A DNA stretch of 48,456 bases from Anaerolineales bacterium. Its GTDB lineage: Bacteria > Chloroflexota > Anaerolineae > Anaerolineales > UBA11858. The notes under the pieces were generated by a model. The model had not been told where the DNA came from and did no database searches. It was given only the letters and a program-made list of their open reading frames with translations. The stretch spans positions 1-48,456 of the forward strand of contig JADHTJ010000018.1 in assembly GCA_016785015.1 (NCBI GenBank), given 5' to 3'. Positions within the stretch are counted from its first letter, which is position 1, and every line of letters starts with the position of its first letter. Below, piece after piece: positions 1 through 7,968 of the stretch. The position numbers were made by a program, and so were the translations under genes.

Positions 1-165
1 TTCCCCGTTTCCTAAGTCTGAGATAGCTCTTAGCTGATCTCGTTACTGACTTGTGTAGGGTGCTTTTTGACCCGTCTTATTGAGCGACTTTCTCTCTTTC
101 CTTTTCTCCTTTTTGGTTCCGGCTCGTCCGGGTTAGGGGCATAGAATTGAAATAGGAGTTTTATT

Positions 166-1215
166 ATGCAATCTCTACCTGCTACTGATACCATGTATAC
201 CGCCCTACTAGAAAAAGACAGTACTTATGAAGGCATTTTCTTTGTCGGTGTAAAGACTACGGGCATATTCTGCCGCCCAACCTGCACTGCTCGCAAGCCT
301 AAAAAACAAAACGTAGAGTTCTATCCTTCCACGCATGAGGCTTTACTGCACGGCTATCGTCCCTGCAAGATTTGTCATCCATTAGGCCAGCAGGGCGAAT
401 ATCCCCAATGGCTGAAACCATTGATGCATGAAATCGAAGCTCAACCGGAACTCAGGCTCAAAGATTACGATCTTCGCCAGCGCGGCATCGACCCCGCACG
501 CGTGCGCCGCTGGTTCAAGAAACATCACGGTATGACCTTCCAGGCTTATCTGCGCATGTTAAGAATATCTGATGCCCACGGACGCATCAGATATGGCGAG
601 AAGGTCATCGATACCGCTTTTGAAACCGGCTACGAATCGCTGAGCGGCTTCACCGACTCCTTCAAGAAAACCACCGGCTTTTCACCCAACAAAAGCTCGC
701 AAAAGAATATTGTCACCACCACAAGGATTCTAACTCCTTTGGGGCCCATGCTGGCAGGTGCTACTGACAAAGGTATCTGCCTGTTGGAATTCATCGACCG
801 CAGGATGATAGAAACTCAGGTCAAGCGTTTGAAAAAGTCGCTCAAAGCCGAATTCATCCCTGGAAACAATGAGCACTTCGAACGCCTCAATAAAGAAATC
901 GAAGCCTACTTCAATGCTAGTCTCAAAGAGTTTTCTGTCCCTCTCGTTATTCCAGGGACAGCATTCCAACAAAAAGTTTGGGACGCGCTGCAAGAAATCC
1001 CTTACGGTGGAACTCGATCCTATAAAGAACAAGCCGAACACATCGGCAATCCCAAGGCTGGGCGAGCGGTGGCACGTGCCAACGGCGACAACCGCATTGC
1101 CATCATTATCCCCTGCCACCGCGTCATCGGCTCTGATGGCAGCCTGACCGGATACGGCGGCGGCCTATGGCGCAAGCAGTATCTTCTGGATCTCGAAATG
1201 GCGAATTGTCGCTGA
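166..1215 (+). CDS. ada: Ada-type bifunctional regulator / O6-methylguanine-DNA methyltransferase
   Basis: The protein repairs alkylated DNA by transferring methyl groups to its own cysteines and probably activates the adaptive response. In order it has an Ada zinc domain (C36 and C40 in CRPTC, C67 and C70 in CKIC), an AraC-like helix-turn-helix region (about residues 85-175) and a methyltransferase domain whose active-site motif is PCHRV (C317). At 349 aa it has the full length of E. coli Ada. The start is supported by AGGAG eight bases upstream of the ATG. It is monocistronic: a strong hairpin follows the stop and the next gene lies about 200 bp away. It has no visible link to the unusual locus downstream. 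Confidence 0.95.
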   Translation: MQSLPATDTMYTALLEKDSTYEGIFFVGVKTTGIFCRPTCTARKPKKQNVEFYPSTHEALLHGYRPCKICHPLGQQGEYPQWLKPLMHEIEAQPELRLKDYDLRQRGIDPARVRRWFKKHHGMTFQAYLRMLRISDAHGRIRYGEKVIDTAFETGYESLSGFTDSFKKTTGFSPNKSSQKNIVTTTRILTPLGPMLAGATDKGICLLEFIDRRMIETQVKRLKKSLKAEFIPGNNEHFERLNKEIEAYFNASLKEFSVPLVIPGTAFQQKVWDALQEIPYGGTRSYKEQAEHIGNPKAGRAVARANGDNRIAIIIPCHRVIGSDGSLTGYGGGLWRKQYLLDLEMANCR

Positions 1216-1233
1216 TAATCATCAACATTATGC

Positions 1234-1280
1234 AAAAAATAGGTATTGGGAAGGCAAAGCCCCTCCAATACCTATTTTTT
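1234..1280 (+). terminator. Hairpin terminator after ada
   Basis: A 16-bp perfect stem (1234-1249 with 1265-1280) ends in a run of T and begins with a run of A, so it could act as a rho-independent terminator in both directions. Confidence 0.8.
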
Positions 1281-1336
1281 GTTTGACCAAAAGCCAAGCT
1301 TGCTCTATACTGAAGTGAGACCCTACAATCTTTCCA

Positions 1337-1396
1337 GACCCTAAAGGTTTTCTCCAAATTCCTTATATCATGGAATTCTTCGAAACCTTTAGGGTC
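1337..1396. repeat. Inverted-repeat element, GACCCTAAAGGTTT arms (copy 1)
   Basis: Perfect 14-bp terminal inverted repeats, GACCCTAAAGGTTT at 1337-1350 and its complement at 1383-1396, enclose an AT-rich 32-bp centre. A second element with the same arms but an unrelated centre lies at 13908-14000. It is non-coding and sits just upstream of the small Zn-finger gene. It may be a dispersed MITE-like or REP-like element. Confidence 0.7.
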
Positions 1397-1420
1397 CCAA
1401 TCCCGCCAGGAGCAATCCCC

Positions 1421-1636
1421 ATGAACTGTTGGCATTGTGATCAACCCGCTCAGGCCGTCTGCCGCTTCTGCGGACGCGCCGTTTGTAAGAGTCACGCCCA
1501 AACAATGAATTACATCGTCAGCGTTTACCCCAGCGAGAGCAAAAAAGTTCTCAAATCCCTGGTGGTTGCCGATACGGTTTATTGTGGCGTTTGCAAACCG
1601 CAGCCCGAACCTCTCGAAACCCCTTATCTGGACTGA
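1421..1636 (+). CDS. Small zinc-finger (B-box-like) protein, 71 aa
   Basis: The 71-aa protein begins with closely spaced Cys/His residues (CWHC, CRFC, then CKSH) and has another CGVC near the C-terminus, so it probably binds one or two zinc ions. The ATG at 1421 is chosen because AGGAG lies about 8 bp upstream; an earlier in-frame ATG at 1370 falls inside the inverted-repeat element and lacks a ribosome site. It lies 13 bp upstream of the FHA gene and is probably cotranscribed with it. The function is unknown. B-box-like fingers usually mediate protein contacts rather than DNA binding. Confidence 0.7.
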   Translation: MNCWHCDQPAQAVCRFCGRAVCKSHAQTMNYIVSVYPSESKKVLKSLVVADTVYCGVCKPQPEPLETPYLD

Positions 1637-1649
1637 GGACCGAAGACGG

Positions 1650-2288
1650 ATGACGGAAGCACGCATCACCTGGCAGTTTCCCGAGGGTCAACAGCACGAG
1701 CTCACACTAAACAAAGAGCTGACCATCATCGGGCGGGGGCGTGATTGCGACATAGTTTTACTCGACGAACGCGTCTCTCGGCAGCACACCGAAATCCATT
1801 TTGATGGGGATGCATATCTGGTTTCCGACTTAGGCAGCTTCAACGGCACAATGATTAATGGAGAATTGATCGGAGACACGCGCCCGCTTGAAAATGGCGC
1901 TCAACTCCAAATCGGACCTGTCTTGCTCCGTTTTGCCTGGGCAGCAGTTCCCGAAGAAGAGCCTGGTTCCACACTCGTCGTCCCTGAATCTGACCTTCTA
2001 GCTTTTCTTGAAACTCATGATGGCACGCGCTTTGAGCTGAAAAAAGAAAAAAACACCATTGGGCGCAATCAGGGTTGGGATATTTGCCTGGGTGACCGGG
2101 CTGTTTCTCGTCCCCATGCAGAGATCACCCGCCAAGGTACCAGCTTTACCCTGACTGATTCGGGCAGCGCCAACGGGACAGTCGTCAACGGACAAACGAT
2201 CACTAAGCCACTGGCACTCGAAGATGGTGACACGATCCTCTTTGGGGAACACCCCTTGATTTTCAAGATAGAGAAAAGTCAGGCATGA
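1650..2288 (+). CDS. Tandem FHA-domain protein
   Basis: The 212-aa protein consists of two forkhead-associated domains, at about residues 20-95 and 135-205. Each carries the phosphothreonine-binding signature: GRGRDCDI ... SRQH ... GSFNGT in the first, and GRNQGWDI ... SRPHAE ... GSANGT in the second. It has no signal peptide or membrane segment, so it is a cytoplasmic phospho-reader. The ATG at 1650 begins just before the first domain; an upstream in-frame start would add an unrelated 28 residues that overlap the previous gene. It overlaps the M50 protease gene by 4 bp, which implies translational coupling and a shared function. A kinase partner could be the Ser/Thr kinase at 26272. Confidence 0.88.
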   Translation: MTEARITWQFPEGQQHELTLNKELTIIGRGRDCDIVLLDERVSRQHTEIHFDGDAYLVSDLGSFNGTMINGELIGDTRPLENGAQLQIGPVLLRFAWAAVPEEEPGSTLVVPESDLLAFLETHDGTRFELKKEKNTIGRNQGWDICLGDRAVSRPHAEITRQGTSFTLTDSGSANGTVVNGQTITKPLALEDGDTILFGEHPLIFKIEKSQA

Positions 2289-3811
2289 ACAGGGGCATAT
2301 GGGCGTCTGTGGCTTCGCGCACGAGCAGCGCAAGTGGCGGTATTTGGCAGCAGGTTGAAACAAATGCGACGCCTTCGAACGGGGATTTCAACCTTTGGCT
2401 GAACCTGAGCGAACGGCCGGGGGGCATGTGGGGGGATTTAGAGAAAGAAACGCTGCTGATTAGTGGCCGACGGGCTAGCGATATTTGGAACGAAGTAAAC
2501 GATGAAACCCTGATCATCCGGCCGCGTCATAACTTGTGGCATGAAATGCTTCGAACCCCGCACTCGCGAAGCATCCTCGTAGGGGGACAAGCACCCCGCA
2601 CGTTAAATATTTGGGCACAGGTGGGAGATGAAACTCTGGTATTAGAGGCTGAGGTTAGTGCAGGAGTTTGGGGAGCTACAAAGCAGGCGGGAGATTACAC
2701 GCAGCGCAAACCTTCTTGTCGGTTGGGCTGGGCGTTGAAGAAGCTGCACACCGTGGATGGGGAAGAATACTATATTCTCAAGAATACGCGGGCGGGGAGT
2801 TATTTACGCCTGAGCGAAGAGCAAGTTTTCCTGTGGAATTTGATGGACGGCCAGCACTCCGTCCGCGATATGGCGTTGGCCTATTTTATCCGCTACAAAT
2901 CGCTGGTCGTTGAGGGTCTGGTGTCACTCTTGGGGCAATTGGATGCCAAGGGGTTTTTAGCAGAATCAAGCAGCAATTTATTTACAGATACATCTCAGGC
3001 ACTGGGTCAGAACCGAGTACAGCGCCTGCGACGTTGGCTGGTGCGAACTTTCCTGCAAAAAACCTTCTCTATTCGCAGCATCGACAACACTCTCACGAAG
3101 TTGTATAAAGCTGGGATCTTCTTGGTCTTCACAAAGCCAGCCCAGATCCTAATCCTGATGATCACGCTGAGCGGGTTGGCCGCTTTCGGATATCACGTCT
3201 TGCGTGGGACACATTTCATTTTGGGTGATGGAAGCGCAGGTTTAGCTTCGGGATTGGTGGGGTTGTATATCGCCCAGTTCTTTGCTATCTTGCTGCATGA
3301 ATCTGCGCATGCCTTTACTTGCAAACACTACGGCCGTGAAGTGCGTCGGGCTGGATTTATGATCTACCTGGGCATGCCAGCTTTCTTCGTCGATACCAGT
3401 GATATCTGGATGGAGCCCCGCCGCCCGCGCATCCTGGTGACCTGGGCGGGCCCTTATTCAGGTTTTTTCCTGGGGGCATTAAGTAGTTTGCTTATAATCG
3501 TCATCCCCTCACCTGTATTAGCAGGCTGGCTCTTCCAATTTTCATTTTTATGCATTCTACTTTCAATTGCTAACTTGAACCCCTTACTACTTTGGGACGG
3601 CTACTATATTTTGATGGATTGGCTTGAAATGCCCATGCTAAGACAGCGAGCTTTGAATTTTGTCCGCAAGGATCTTTGGAAGAAATTATTTTCAGACGAA
3701 CCTTTCCAGCAAGATGATAAAATCTATGCTGTCTTTGGTTTGCTGTCTCTAGTATGGACTGTGATAACAGTTGGTGCGTCTCTATGGGCTTTGATTCGTG
3801 TCTTGAAATGA
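2285..3811 (+). CDS. M50-type membrane zinc metalloprotease with PqqD-like domain and tryptophan-motif N-terminus
   Basis: The N-terminal 135 residues carry eight short tryptophan motifs (W6, W21, W38, W49, W68, W85, W110, W129), several of the form IWxxVxxETL. A PqqD-like winged-helix segment follows (about 160-225; YYILKN ... LRLSEEQVFLWNLMDG). The C-terminal membrane domain (about 275-508) has six hydrophobic helices, the zinc motif HESAH (338-342) and the distal NPLLLWDGYY (432-441) of site-2/M50 proteases. PqqD-like domains bind peptide leaders in RiPP systems, and proteins of this build process or export peptides. It starts inside the FHA gene (ATGA overlap). I infer a role in maturing or exporting peptides, possibly the leader-bearing proteins of this locus. 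The substrate is not shown by the sequence. Confidence 0.8.
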   Translation: MNRGIWASVASRTSSASGGIWQQVETNATPSNGDFNLWLNLSERPGGMWGDLEKETLLISGRRASDIWNEVNDETLIIRPRHNLWHEMLRTPHSRSILVGGQAPRTLNIWAQVGDETLVLEAEVSAGVWGATKQAGDYTQRKPSCRLGWALKKLHTVDGEEYYILKNTRAGSYLRLSEEQVFLWNLMDGQHSVRDMALAYFIRYKSLVVEGLVSLLGQLDAKGFLAESSSNLFTDTSQALGQNRVQRLRRWLVRTFLQKTFSIRSIDNTLTKLYKAGIFLVFTKPAQILILMITLSGLAAFGYHVLRGTHFILGDGSAGLASGLVGLYIAQFFAILLHESAHAFTCKHYGREVRRAGFMIYLGMPAFFVDTSDIWMEPRRPRILVTWAGPYSGFFLGALSSLLIIVIPSPVLAGWLFQFSFLCILLSIANLNPLLLWDGYYILMDWLEMPMLRQRALNFVRKDLWKKLFSDEPFQQDDKIYAVFGLLSLVWTVITVGASLWALIRVLK

Positions 3812-3949
3812 TGAACTCCTTGAATAAAATCACTTACCTCTAAGACGCAAAGATCGCTAAGGGAGAAAAATGGCTGGAGATATAGAAGAAATCGCCAGGG
3901 TTTTTGTTGAATTGGAATGTCAAGCTGATGAAATATAGGGAATTCTGAA

Positions 3950-4507
3950 ATGACGTGGACGCCGGAACACGAAGCAAAACTCATTGAAGCTGCCCAGCAG
4001 GGCAATCAGGCTGCTTTTGGTGAAATCTACGATCACTATCTCACCAAAGTCTATCGGCGTGTCTGTGCCCTGGTACCAGAGTCTGATGTGGAAGATGTCA
4101 CCCAGGAGATCTTCATCTCGGTAGCGCGCTCCATTGGAAGTTTCCGCGGCGGTTCATCCTTCTCTACCTGGTTGTACCGCATTGTCAAACGGCGTGTGGC
4201 CGACTTCTATCGCAAGCGCGAGCGACAGGTGGAGCAGGTAGATATCGAAAAGGCCGACCATACCCCTGGGGAGAATCCTCTCAGAGATGCCGCAGATCAA
4301 CTGCTCTTACAGCAAGCGCTGCGAGCACTGCCAGAGAGCCAGCGCGAGATCATCCTGCTGCGCCTGGCCGAAGGATTGCCCTTCCAGGATGTCGCCGACC
4401 GCCTGGGCATTAAACTAGGCGCGGCAAAATTGCGTTTCTATCGCGCCATCGAAGCCTGTAAAGGCAAAATCGCTGAATTCGATGCTGAGGTTACTTTTTC
4501 CAGTTAG
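3950..4507 (+). CDS. ECF-type RNA polymerase sigma factor
   Basis: A 185-aa group 4 sigma factor. Region 2 is at about residues 20-90 (DVEDVTQEIFISVAR, STWLYRIVKRRVADFYRK). Region 4 is at about 125-175 (LPESQREIILLRLAEGLPF ... VADRLGIKLGAAKLR). AGGGA lies just upstream of the ATG. No anti-sigma gene with a membrane segment is adjacent; the next gene is an NHLP-like protein, with an M16 peptidase after it. The last codons overlap a two-part promoter-like motif that recurs in front of three acidic leader proteins on the other strand. That makes this sigma factor the best candidate for reading those promoters, which is an inference from location and motif form. Confidence 0.9.
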   Translation: MTWTPEHEAKLIEAAQQGNQAAFGEIYDHYLTKVYRRVCALVPESDVEDVTQEIFISVARSIGSFRGGSSFSTWLYRIVKRRVADFYRKRERQVEQVDIEKADHTPGENPLRDAADQLLLQQALRALPESQREIILLRLAEGLPFQDVADRLGIKLGAAKLRFYRAIEACKGKIAEFDAEVTFSS

Positions 4508-4518
4508 CCAACGACTAA
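4489..4518 (+). promoter_or_regulatory. Two-part ECF-like promoter motif, copy 1
   Basis: GGTTACTTTTT (4489-4499), a 12-bp spacer, then CGACTAA (4512-4518). The same halves with identical spacing occur at 7712-7741, 15287-15316 and 20341-20370 on the other strand. It overlaps the last codons and stop of the ECF sigma gene and precedes the gene at 4535. The predicted transcript start is almost at the ribosome site (AGGA 4525-4528), so the 5' leader would be very short. It could also be an operator. Confidence 0.75.
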
Positions 4519-4534
4519 TGGTATAGGATGAATT

Positions 4535-4963
4535 ATGGCTAAGAAAAAAGACGATCAAAAACTGGCAAATGAGTTGGCTGATCTCACCGATCGTATTTTC
4601 GACGGTGAGCAGATAGAAGCTTCCGGACTGGACAACCTGGGCGAAACTGTTCAAAAGTTGCAGGCCGCCAGCCAGGCCACACCTGATCCGAACTTCGCGA
4701 TCCGGCTGCGCAACCTGGTTGTAGCGGCATTGCCGAAGAAAAAAGAGTCTGTCAGCGAGCGCCTTCAGGAAGTGATTGCTCGCCTGGTGGGCGATGAAGA
4801 ATTTCGCAACAACTTCTTCGCATCCCCAGAAGCAACTCTGCAAAGGGCAGGCTTCCAACTCTCCCCCGCTGAGATCGCCGCCCTCAAGGAGATGGAGCCC
4901 GAAAACCTGGAAGAGTGGCTGACCGACCTGGACGAGCGTATTAGCAAATCAGGACTACTCTAA
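4535..4963 (+). CDS. Small NHLP/Os1348-like protein, putative leader or substrate
   Basis: A 142-aa acidic, cysteine-free protein. Residues 1-65 are charged and helical. Residues 75-142 (LQEVIARLVGDEEFR ... FASPEATLQRAGFQLSPAEI) resemble the helical leader domains of the nitrile-hydratase-like (NHLP) clan, such as the Os1348 and Franean1_4349-type RiPP families known to me. The C-terminal domain of acidic protein E (14006-15241) has the same pattern (NEEYRGILFADAREATAGYEVT). The gene has its own copy of the two-part promoter motif, an AGGA site, and lies between the sigma factor and an M16 peptidase. It could be a substrate, or a carrier that helps the modifying enzymes. The protein ends with the leader-like domain, so a C-terminal core peptide is not obvious. 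Confidence 0.7.
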   Translation: MAKKKDDQKLANELADLTDRIFDGEQIEASGLDNLGETVQKLQAASQATPDPNFAIRLRNLVVAALPKKKESVSERLQEVIARLVGDEEFRNNFFASPEATLQRAGFQLSPAEIAALKEMEPENLEEWLTDLDERISKSGLL

Positions 4964-4968
4964 AATAT

Positions 4969-5039
4969 TTAACGCAAAGGCGCGGAGTCGCAGAGTTAAA
5001 AAATCTTCGCGTCTCTGCATCATTGCATCTCTGCGTTAA
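4969..5039. repeat. Intergenic inverted repeat of 'CGCAGAG' type
   Basis: TTAACGCA (4969-4976) pairs with TGCGTTAA (5032-5039), with further GCAGAG/CTCTGC pairing inside. Related sequence (TTTGCGTCTCTGCGTTAA) lies near 43840, and looser relatives at 3838-3862 and 41691-41763. It fills the gap between the NHLP-like gene and the M16 peptidase gene. Confidence 0.65.
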
Positions 5040-5041
5040 TT

Positions 5042-6268
5042 TTGAACTGGCAACAATACTCACTGAATAACGGTCTAAGATTAATCTCTATCCACCGGCC
5101 GGGAACGCGTACGGTAGCCTGCCGTTTTTTTGCGCGCGCCGGCAGCCGCTATGATGGCGAGCATCCCGGACTGGCGCACATGCTCGAACACATGCTCTTC
5201 AAGGGGACTCAGCATTACACATCCCAGGATATTTTTGGCAGCATCGAAGCCCACGGAGGGGAGATCAACGCCCATACCACGCGTGAATACGTCTCACTGC
5301 ACACCGTTACCCTAGCGGATGACTTGCCTTTAGCGTTGGATATGCTAGCGGAGATATGCCTGCTCCCAAAGTTTTCTCAAGAAGCTTTTCTCAACGAGAA
5401 GCTAGTAGTTTTGGGGGAATTAGAAGGCAGCCGTGATCAGAGCAGTGTGCTTTACGATCTATTTCTGGAAAATCTCTGGCAGGACTCGTCTTTACGCAAC
5501 CCAATTACCGGCACAGTTGAGGGACTTCGAGATATAGCGCTTGAAGATTTGCGCGGCTTTTATCAGCAGCGTTTTGTGGCCGGGAATTCTATTCTGGTAA
5601 TCTGTGGTGATGTGCAGCACAATGAAGCCCAATCTTTGGCCCAGAGCGCTTTCAACCAATTCCCCTCTGGCCCAGAGCAAAAGCCTGGCCCTTTTGAAGA
5701 ACCAGCCCGAAACACACCTTCCGGCGCGCACTTGGAACGGGCAACTCAACGCACATATATGCTGCTAGGTGTTCCAACTGTGGGATTGAGTCATCCCGAC
5801 CGATCGGCGTTGAAAATCATCGAGCTGGTTTTGGGCATGGGTGCCAGTGGACGGCTTTATCAGCGGTTGCGCGAGGAATTGGGGGTAGTGTACAACGTCA
5901 ACGCGGTATCGTCGGTTTATGAGCACTGCGGCTATCTGGCCATCTACGCAGTTTGTGCGCCTGAAAATCTAACTGTTGTTCAAGATGCCATCCTCGATGA
6001 ATGGGGGGATATCCAGAAAAACGGCATCACTGATGAAGAAATGAATGCGGCAAAAGGAAACTATGCCGGAACTCTGGCGCGGCGCTTTGAGACCAACTTA
6101 TCGGTGGCGGGGATCTTTGGGATCGAGGGCTTACTTTACCAAGTAGAGCCTTTCGAACAGGCCATTGCCCGAATCAACGGAGTCAGGCGCGAGGGAGTCC
6201 GAGAGGCCGCTCAAAAGTATCTCAATGAAGATAGCTATGTGATTGCATCTGTGGGGAAGGCAAAGTAG
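5042..6268 (+). CDS. M16-family zinc peptidase
   Basis: A 408-aa insulinase/processing-peptidase-type protease. It has the inverted zinc motif HMLEH (46-50, HxxEH), the following EINAHTTREY stretch, and a second half (from about residue 190) with the non-catalytic M16 fold, including a basic RLREELGVVYNVNA stretch. The start is probably the TTG at 5042, since no closer ATG preserves the N-terminal strand. M16 peptidases cleave short unfolded peptides and also occur in PQQ and other RiPP pathways as leader proteases. Its position behind the sigma factor and the NHLP-like gene makes a processing role plausible, though many bacteria carry housekeeping M16 peptidases as well. Confidence 0.88.
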   Translation: MNWQQYSLNNGLRLISIHRPGTRTVACRFFARAGSRYDGEHPGLAHMLEHMLFKGTQHYTSQDIFGSIEAHGGEINAHTTREYVSLHTVTLADDLPLALDMLAEICLLPKFSQEAFLNEKLVVLGELEGSRDQSSVLYDLFLENLWQDSSLRNPITGTVEGLRDIALEDLRGFYQQRFVAGNSILVICGDVQHNEAQSLAQSAFNQFPSGPEQKPGPFEEPARNTPSGAHLERATQRTYMLLGVPTVGLSHPDRSALKIIELVLGMGASGRLYQRLREELGVVYNVNAVSSVYEHCGYLAIYAVCAPENLTVVQDAILDEWGDIQKNGITDEEMNAAKGNYAGTLARRFETNLSVAGIFGIEGLLYQVEPFEQAIARINGVRREGVREAAQKYLNEDSYVIASVGKAK

Positions 6269-6364
6269 AGATGCCTCGGATTACATCTCTACATCATAAT
6301 TTTACCGTCATGTGAAAGTTTTCCACTATTACTGTCAAAGCCGCAGGCGCGCCTACGGCGAGGG

Positions 6365-6420
6365 GCGAAGGATCTCTCCGACTAGAATGGTGGAGATCCT
6401 TCGCTTTGCTCAGGATGACA
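6365..6420. repeat. Inverted repeat with GCGAAGGATCTC arms
   Basis: GCGAAGGATCTC (6365-6376) pairs perfectly with GAGATCCTTCGC (6393-6404) and is followed by CTCAGGATGACA. The last part resembles the outer end of the repeat at 25886-26019 (CAGAATGACA). It lies between the convergent M16 gene and acidic protein A and could also stop transcription from both sides. Confidence 0.65.
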
Positions 6421-6451
6421 CCCAAATAGGCAAATATCCGTATCAGATTCA

Positions 6452-7666
6452 CTACTCCAACTGATCTTTGATATCGCTCTTCAATTCGGTATTGGCCTGA
6501 TCGGCTTCGTTGTAGTCCAGGTCACCGGGGTCGAGCGTGCCATCATCACCGCCGCTGAGTTCGCCATCGGCCAAGAATTTTCCAGAGTCATCATCACCGT
6601 CTTTATCGCCTGGGGTACCACCGCTACTATCACTGCTTCCGCCTGTGCCATACACGGGGAAGAAAGCACCCGCTTCGTGGTCCAACCCGCCTACGGGTTC
6701 ATCGGGATCAGGATTTTCACCACCACCATGGGAGCCAGTGTAGGGCATGGGGGTATCGCCTTCCATGGGATCACCTTGAGGGGGGTTCTCAGGGTCAACA
6801 ACTTGATATTCATCATATGTTTGATAGTGCCAATCCCCATTTTTGTCAGCTACCCATACACCTTTACCATCCGGCTCTGCGACTGAACCTGGGGTACCAT
6901 TATCTTCCGACTTCAGCCACAACCATCTTCCTTCTGCACTGTTTACAGAGTGCCCTCCATCCCCATCACTTTTCCCACCGCCACCATGCTGCCCTGTCAA
7001 TGGGCCACCGCCAGATTTAGGAGGCGTGCCAGGTTTCTTTCCGCCGCCGCTCATACCTGCCCCAAGAGGGCCCTTCAGCTCTTCGGGAAGGTCACCATCG
7101 CCGATGCGCTGAGGGCCAACCTGACTGGTGCCTTCCAGGGGTTCATTAACACCCTCACCAATCGCGCCACTCAGATCTGGTTCTTGGTCATCCATTTCAT
7201 AAACAGGTTCGTTGCCGTCGATCTGACCGGGGTCTACATCCATACCACCGACTTGCTGCTCAACACCTTGCGTGTCCGTCACATCTTCAAAATGTGCCTG
7301 AGCATCAACTTCACCGCCTGCATTTGATGTATCAGCCATGACAGGTTCTTCTTGCTCTGAGCCCTCGTTTGAATCTTGACTCTGCTGTCCATACCCTTTG
7401 CCGGTAAGCGGATCACCCGCCTGGGATTCTGGCTCATCAGGTTTGACTCCCGATTCGGGTTGTGAAGCAGGATCAATATTCTCCACTGCTTCAGCCATGG
7501 CTCCTTCGACGGCTTCAGCCTGTTCGAAATTGCCCGTCTGTTCAACGCGAGCGCCAGGTTCATGAGTAGTATCATCTAAGGCTTGTTCTTCGACGCGCTC
7601 CGTTGCCTCTCCGACTTCGGCACTTTCTGCGTTTTCTTCGGGTTGCATGATTTCTAGTTCGTCCAT
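6452..7666 (-). CDS. Acidic leader-sharing protein A (THEPGARVE family)
   Basis: A 404-aa acidic, cysteine-free protein of unknown function. Residues 1-63 carry the conserved N-terminal region of the family (QPEEN at 8-12, THEPGARVE at 34-42, QAEAVEGAM). The rest is low-complexity Gly/Asp/Pro/Glu sequence. A C-terminal module shared with protein B (EGRWL, EPDGKGVW, NGDWHY, GDTPMPYTGS, DDSGK) contains clusters of Trp and Tyr between glycines. The start is fixed by AGGAG nine bases upstream and by alignment with the relatives. It is the last gene of the minus-strand block and has its own promoter motif at 7712-7741. I infer it is a substrate of the radical SAM enzymes. A structural or secreted acidic protein is the alternative. 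Confidence 0.82.
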   Translation of the reverse strand: MDELEIMQPEENAESAEVGEATERVEEQALDDTTHEPGARVEQTGNFEQAEAVEGAMAEAVENIDPASQPESGVKPDEPESQAGDPLTGKGYGQQSQDSNEGSEQEEPVMADTSNAGGEVDAQAHFEDVTDTQGVEQQVGGMDVDPGQIDGNEPVYEMDDQEPDLSGAIGEGVNEPLEGTSQVGPQRIGDGDLPEELKGPLGAGMSGGGKKPGTPPKSGGGPLTGQHGGGGKSDGDGGHSVNSAEGRWLWLKSEDNGTPGSVAEPDGKGVWVADKNGDWHYQTYDEYQVVDPENPPQGDPMEGDTPMPYTGSHGGGENPDPDEPVGGLDHEAGAFFPVYGTGGSSDSSGGTPGDKDGDDDSGKFLADGELSGGDDGTLDPGDLDYNEADQANTELKSDIKDQLE

Positions 7667-7711
7667 TATGTTCTCCTTTGAAGGTTTCTATGAATTTGCC
7701 TTATCATTCCT

Positions 7712-7741
7712 TTTGTCGTCGATGGTGAAGAAAAAGTAACA
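7712..7741 (-). promoter_or_regulatory. Two-part ECF-like promoter motif, copy 2 (protein A)
   Basis: Read on the minus strand: TGTTACTTTTT, 12 bp, CGACAAA. The predicted transcript start lies about 40 bases before the ATG of protein A at 7666. Confidence 0.75.
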
Positions 7742-7749
7742 TCAACAAA

Positions 7750-7778
7750 GTGTTGATTATCGGGAAAACGATCAACAC
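7750..7778. promoter_or_regulatory. Inverted repeat upstream of the protein A promoter
   Basis: GTGTTGAT (7750-7757) and ATCAACAC (7771-7778) form 8-bp arms, and a third ATCAACA half-site lies at 7741-7747, touching the -35-like element. It could bind a dimeric regulator, or be the end of transcripts coming from gene B. I see nothing else recognisable in 7779-7968. Confidence 0.35.
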
Positions 7779-7968
7779 CTGTTCGAAGAATTATTTTTGT
7801 CTGTACCTGTATATCAGCTACCAATAGTTTCAAGCTGTTGCTGGTCGAGTATCTCTGAAAGGGGTTTATCGAGACAAAAACGGCGCAAAAGCGGGTTTCG
7901 GTACGGCCTTCCAGGCTTACTCAACCAATGTTTTTGCTTAATTCCCTAAACTGTCAGGTAACCAGTTT

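Noticed and set aside
1-165. tRNA or riboswitch upstream of ada (GC-rich CCGGCTCGTCCGGG near 119-132)
   Set aside because: Only a short hairpin can be drawn; no cloverleaf or known aptamer core is visible.
3870-3938. 22-codon open frame between the M50 protease and the sigma gene, with GGGAG upstream
   Set aside because: Too short to judge, no homologue recognised, and it begins in repeat-like sequence. It may be a remnant or chance.
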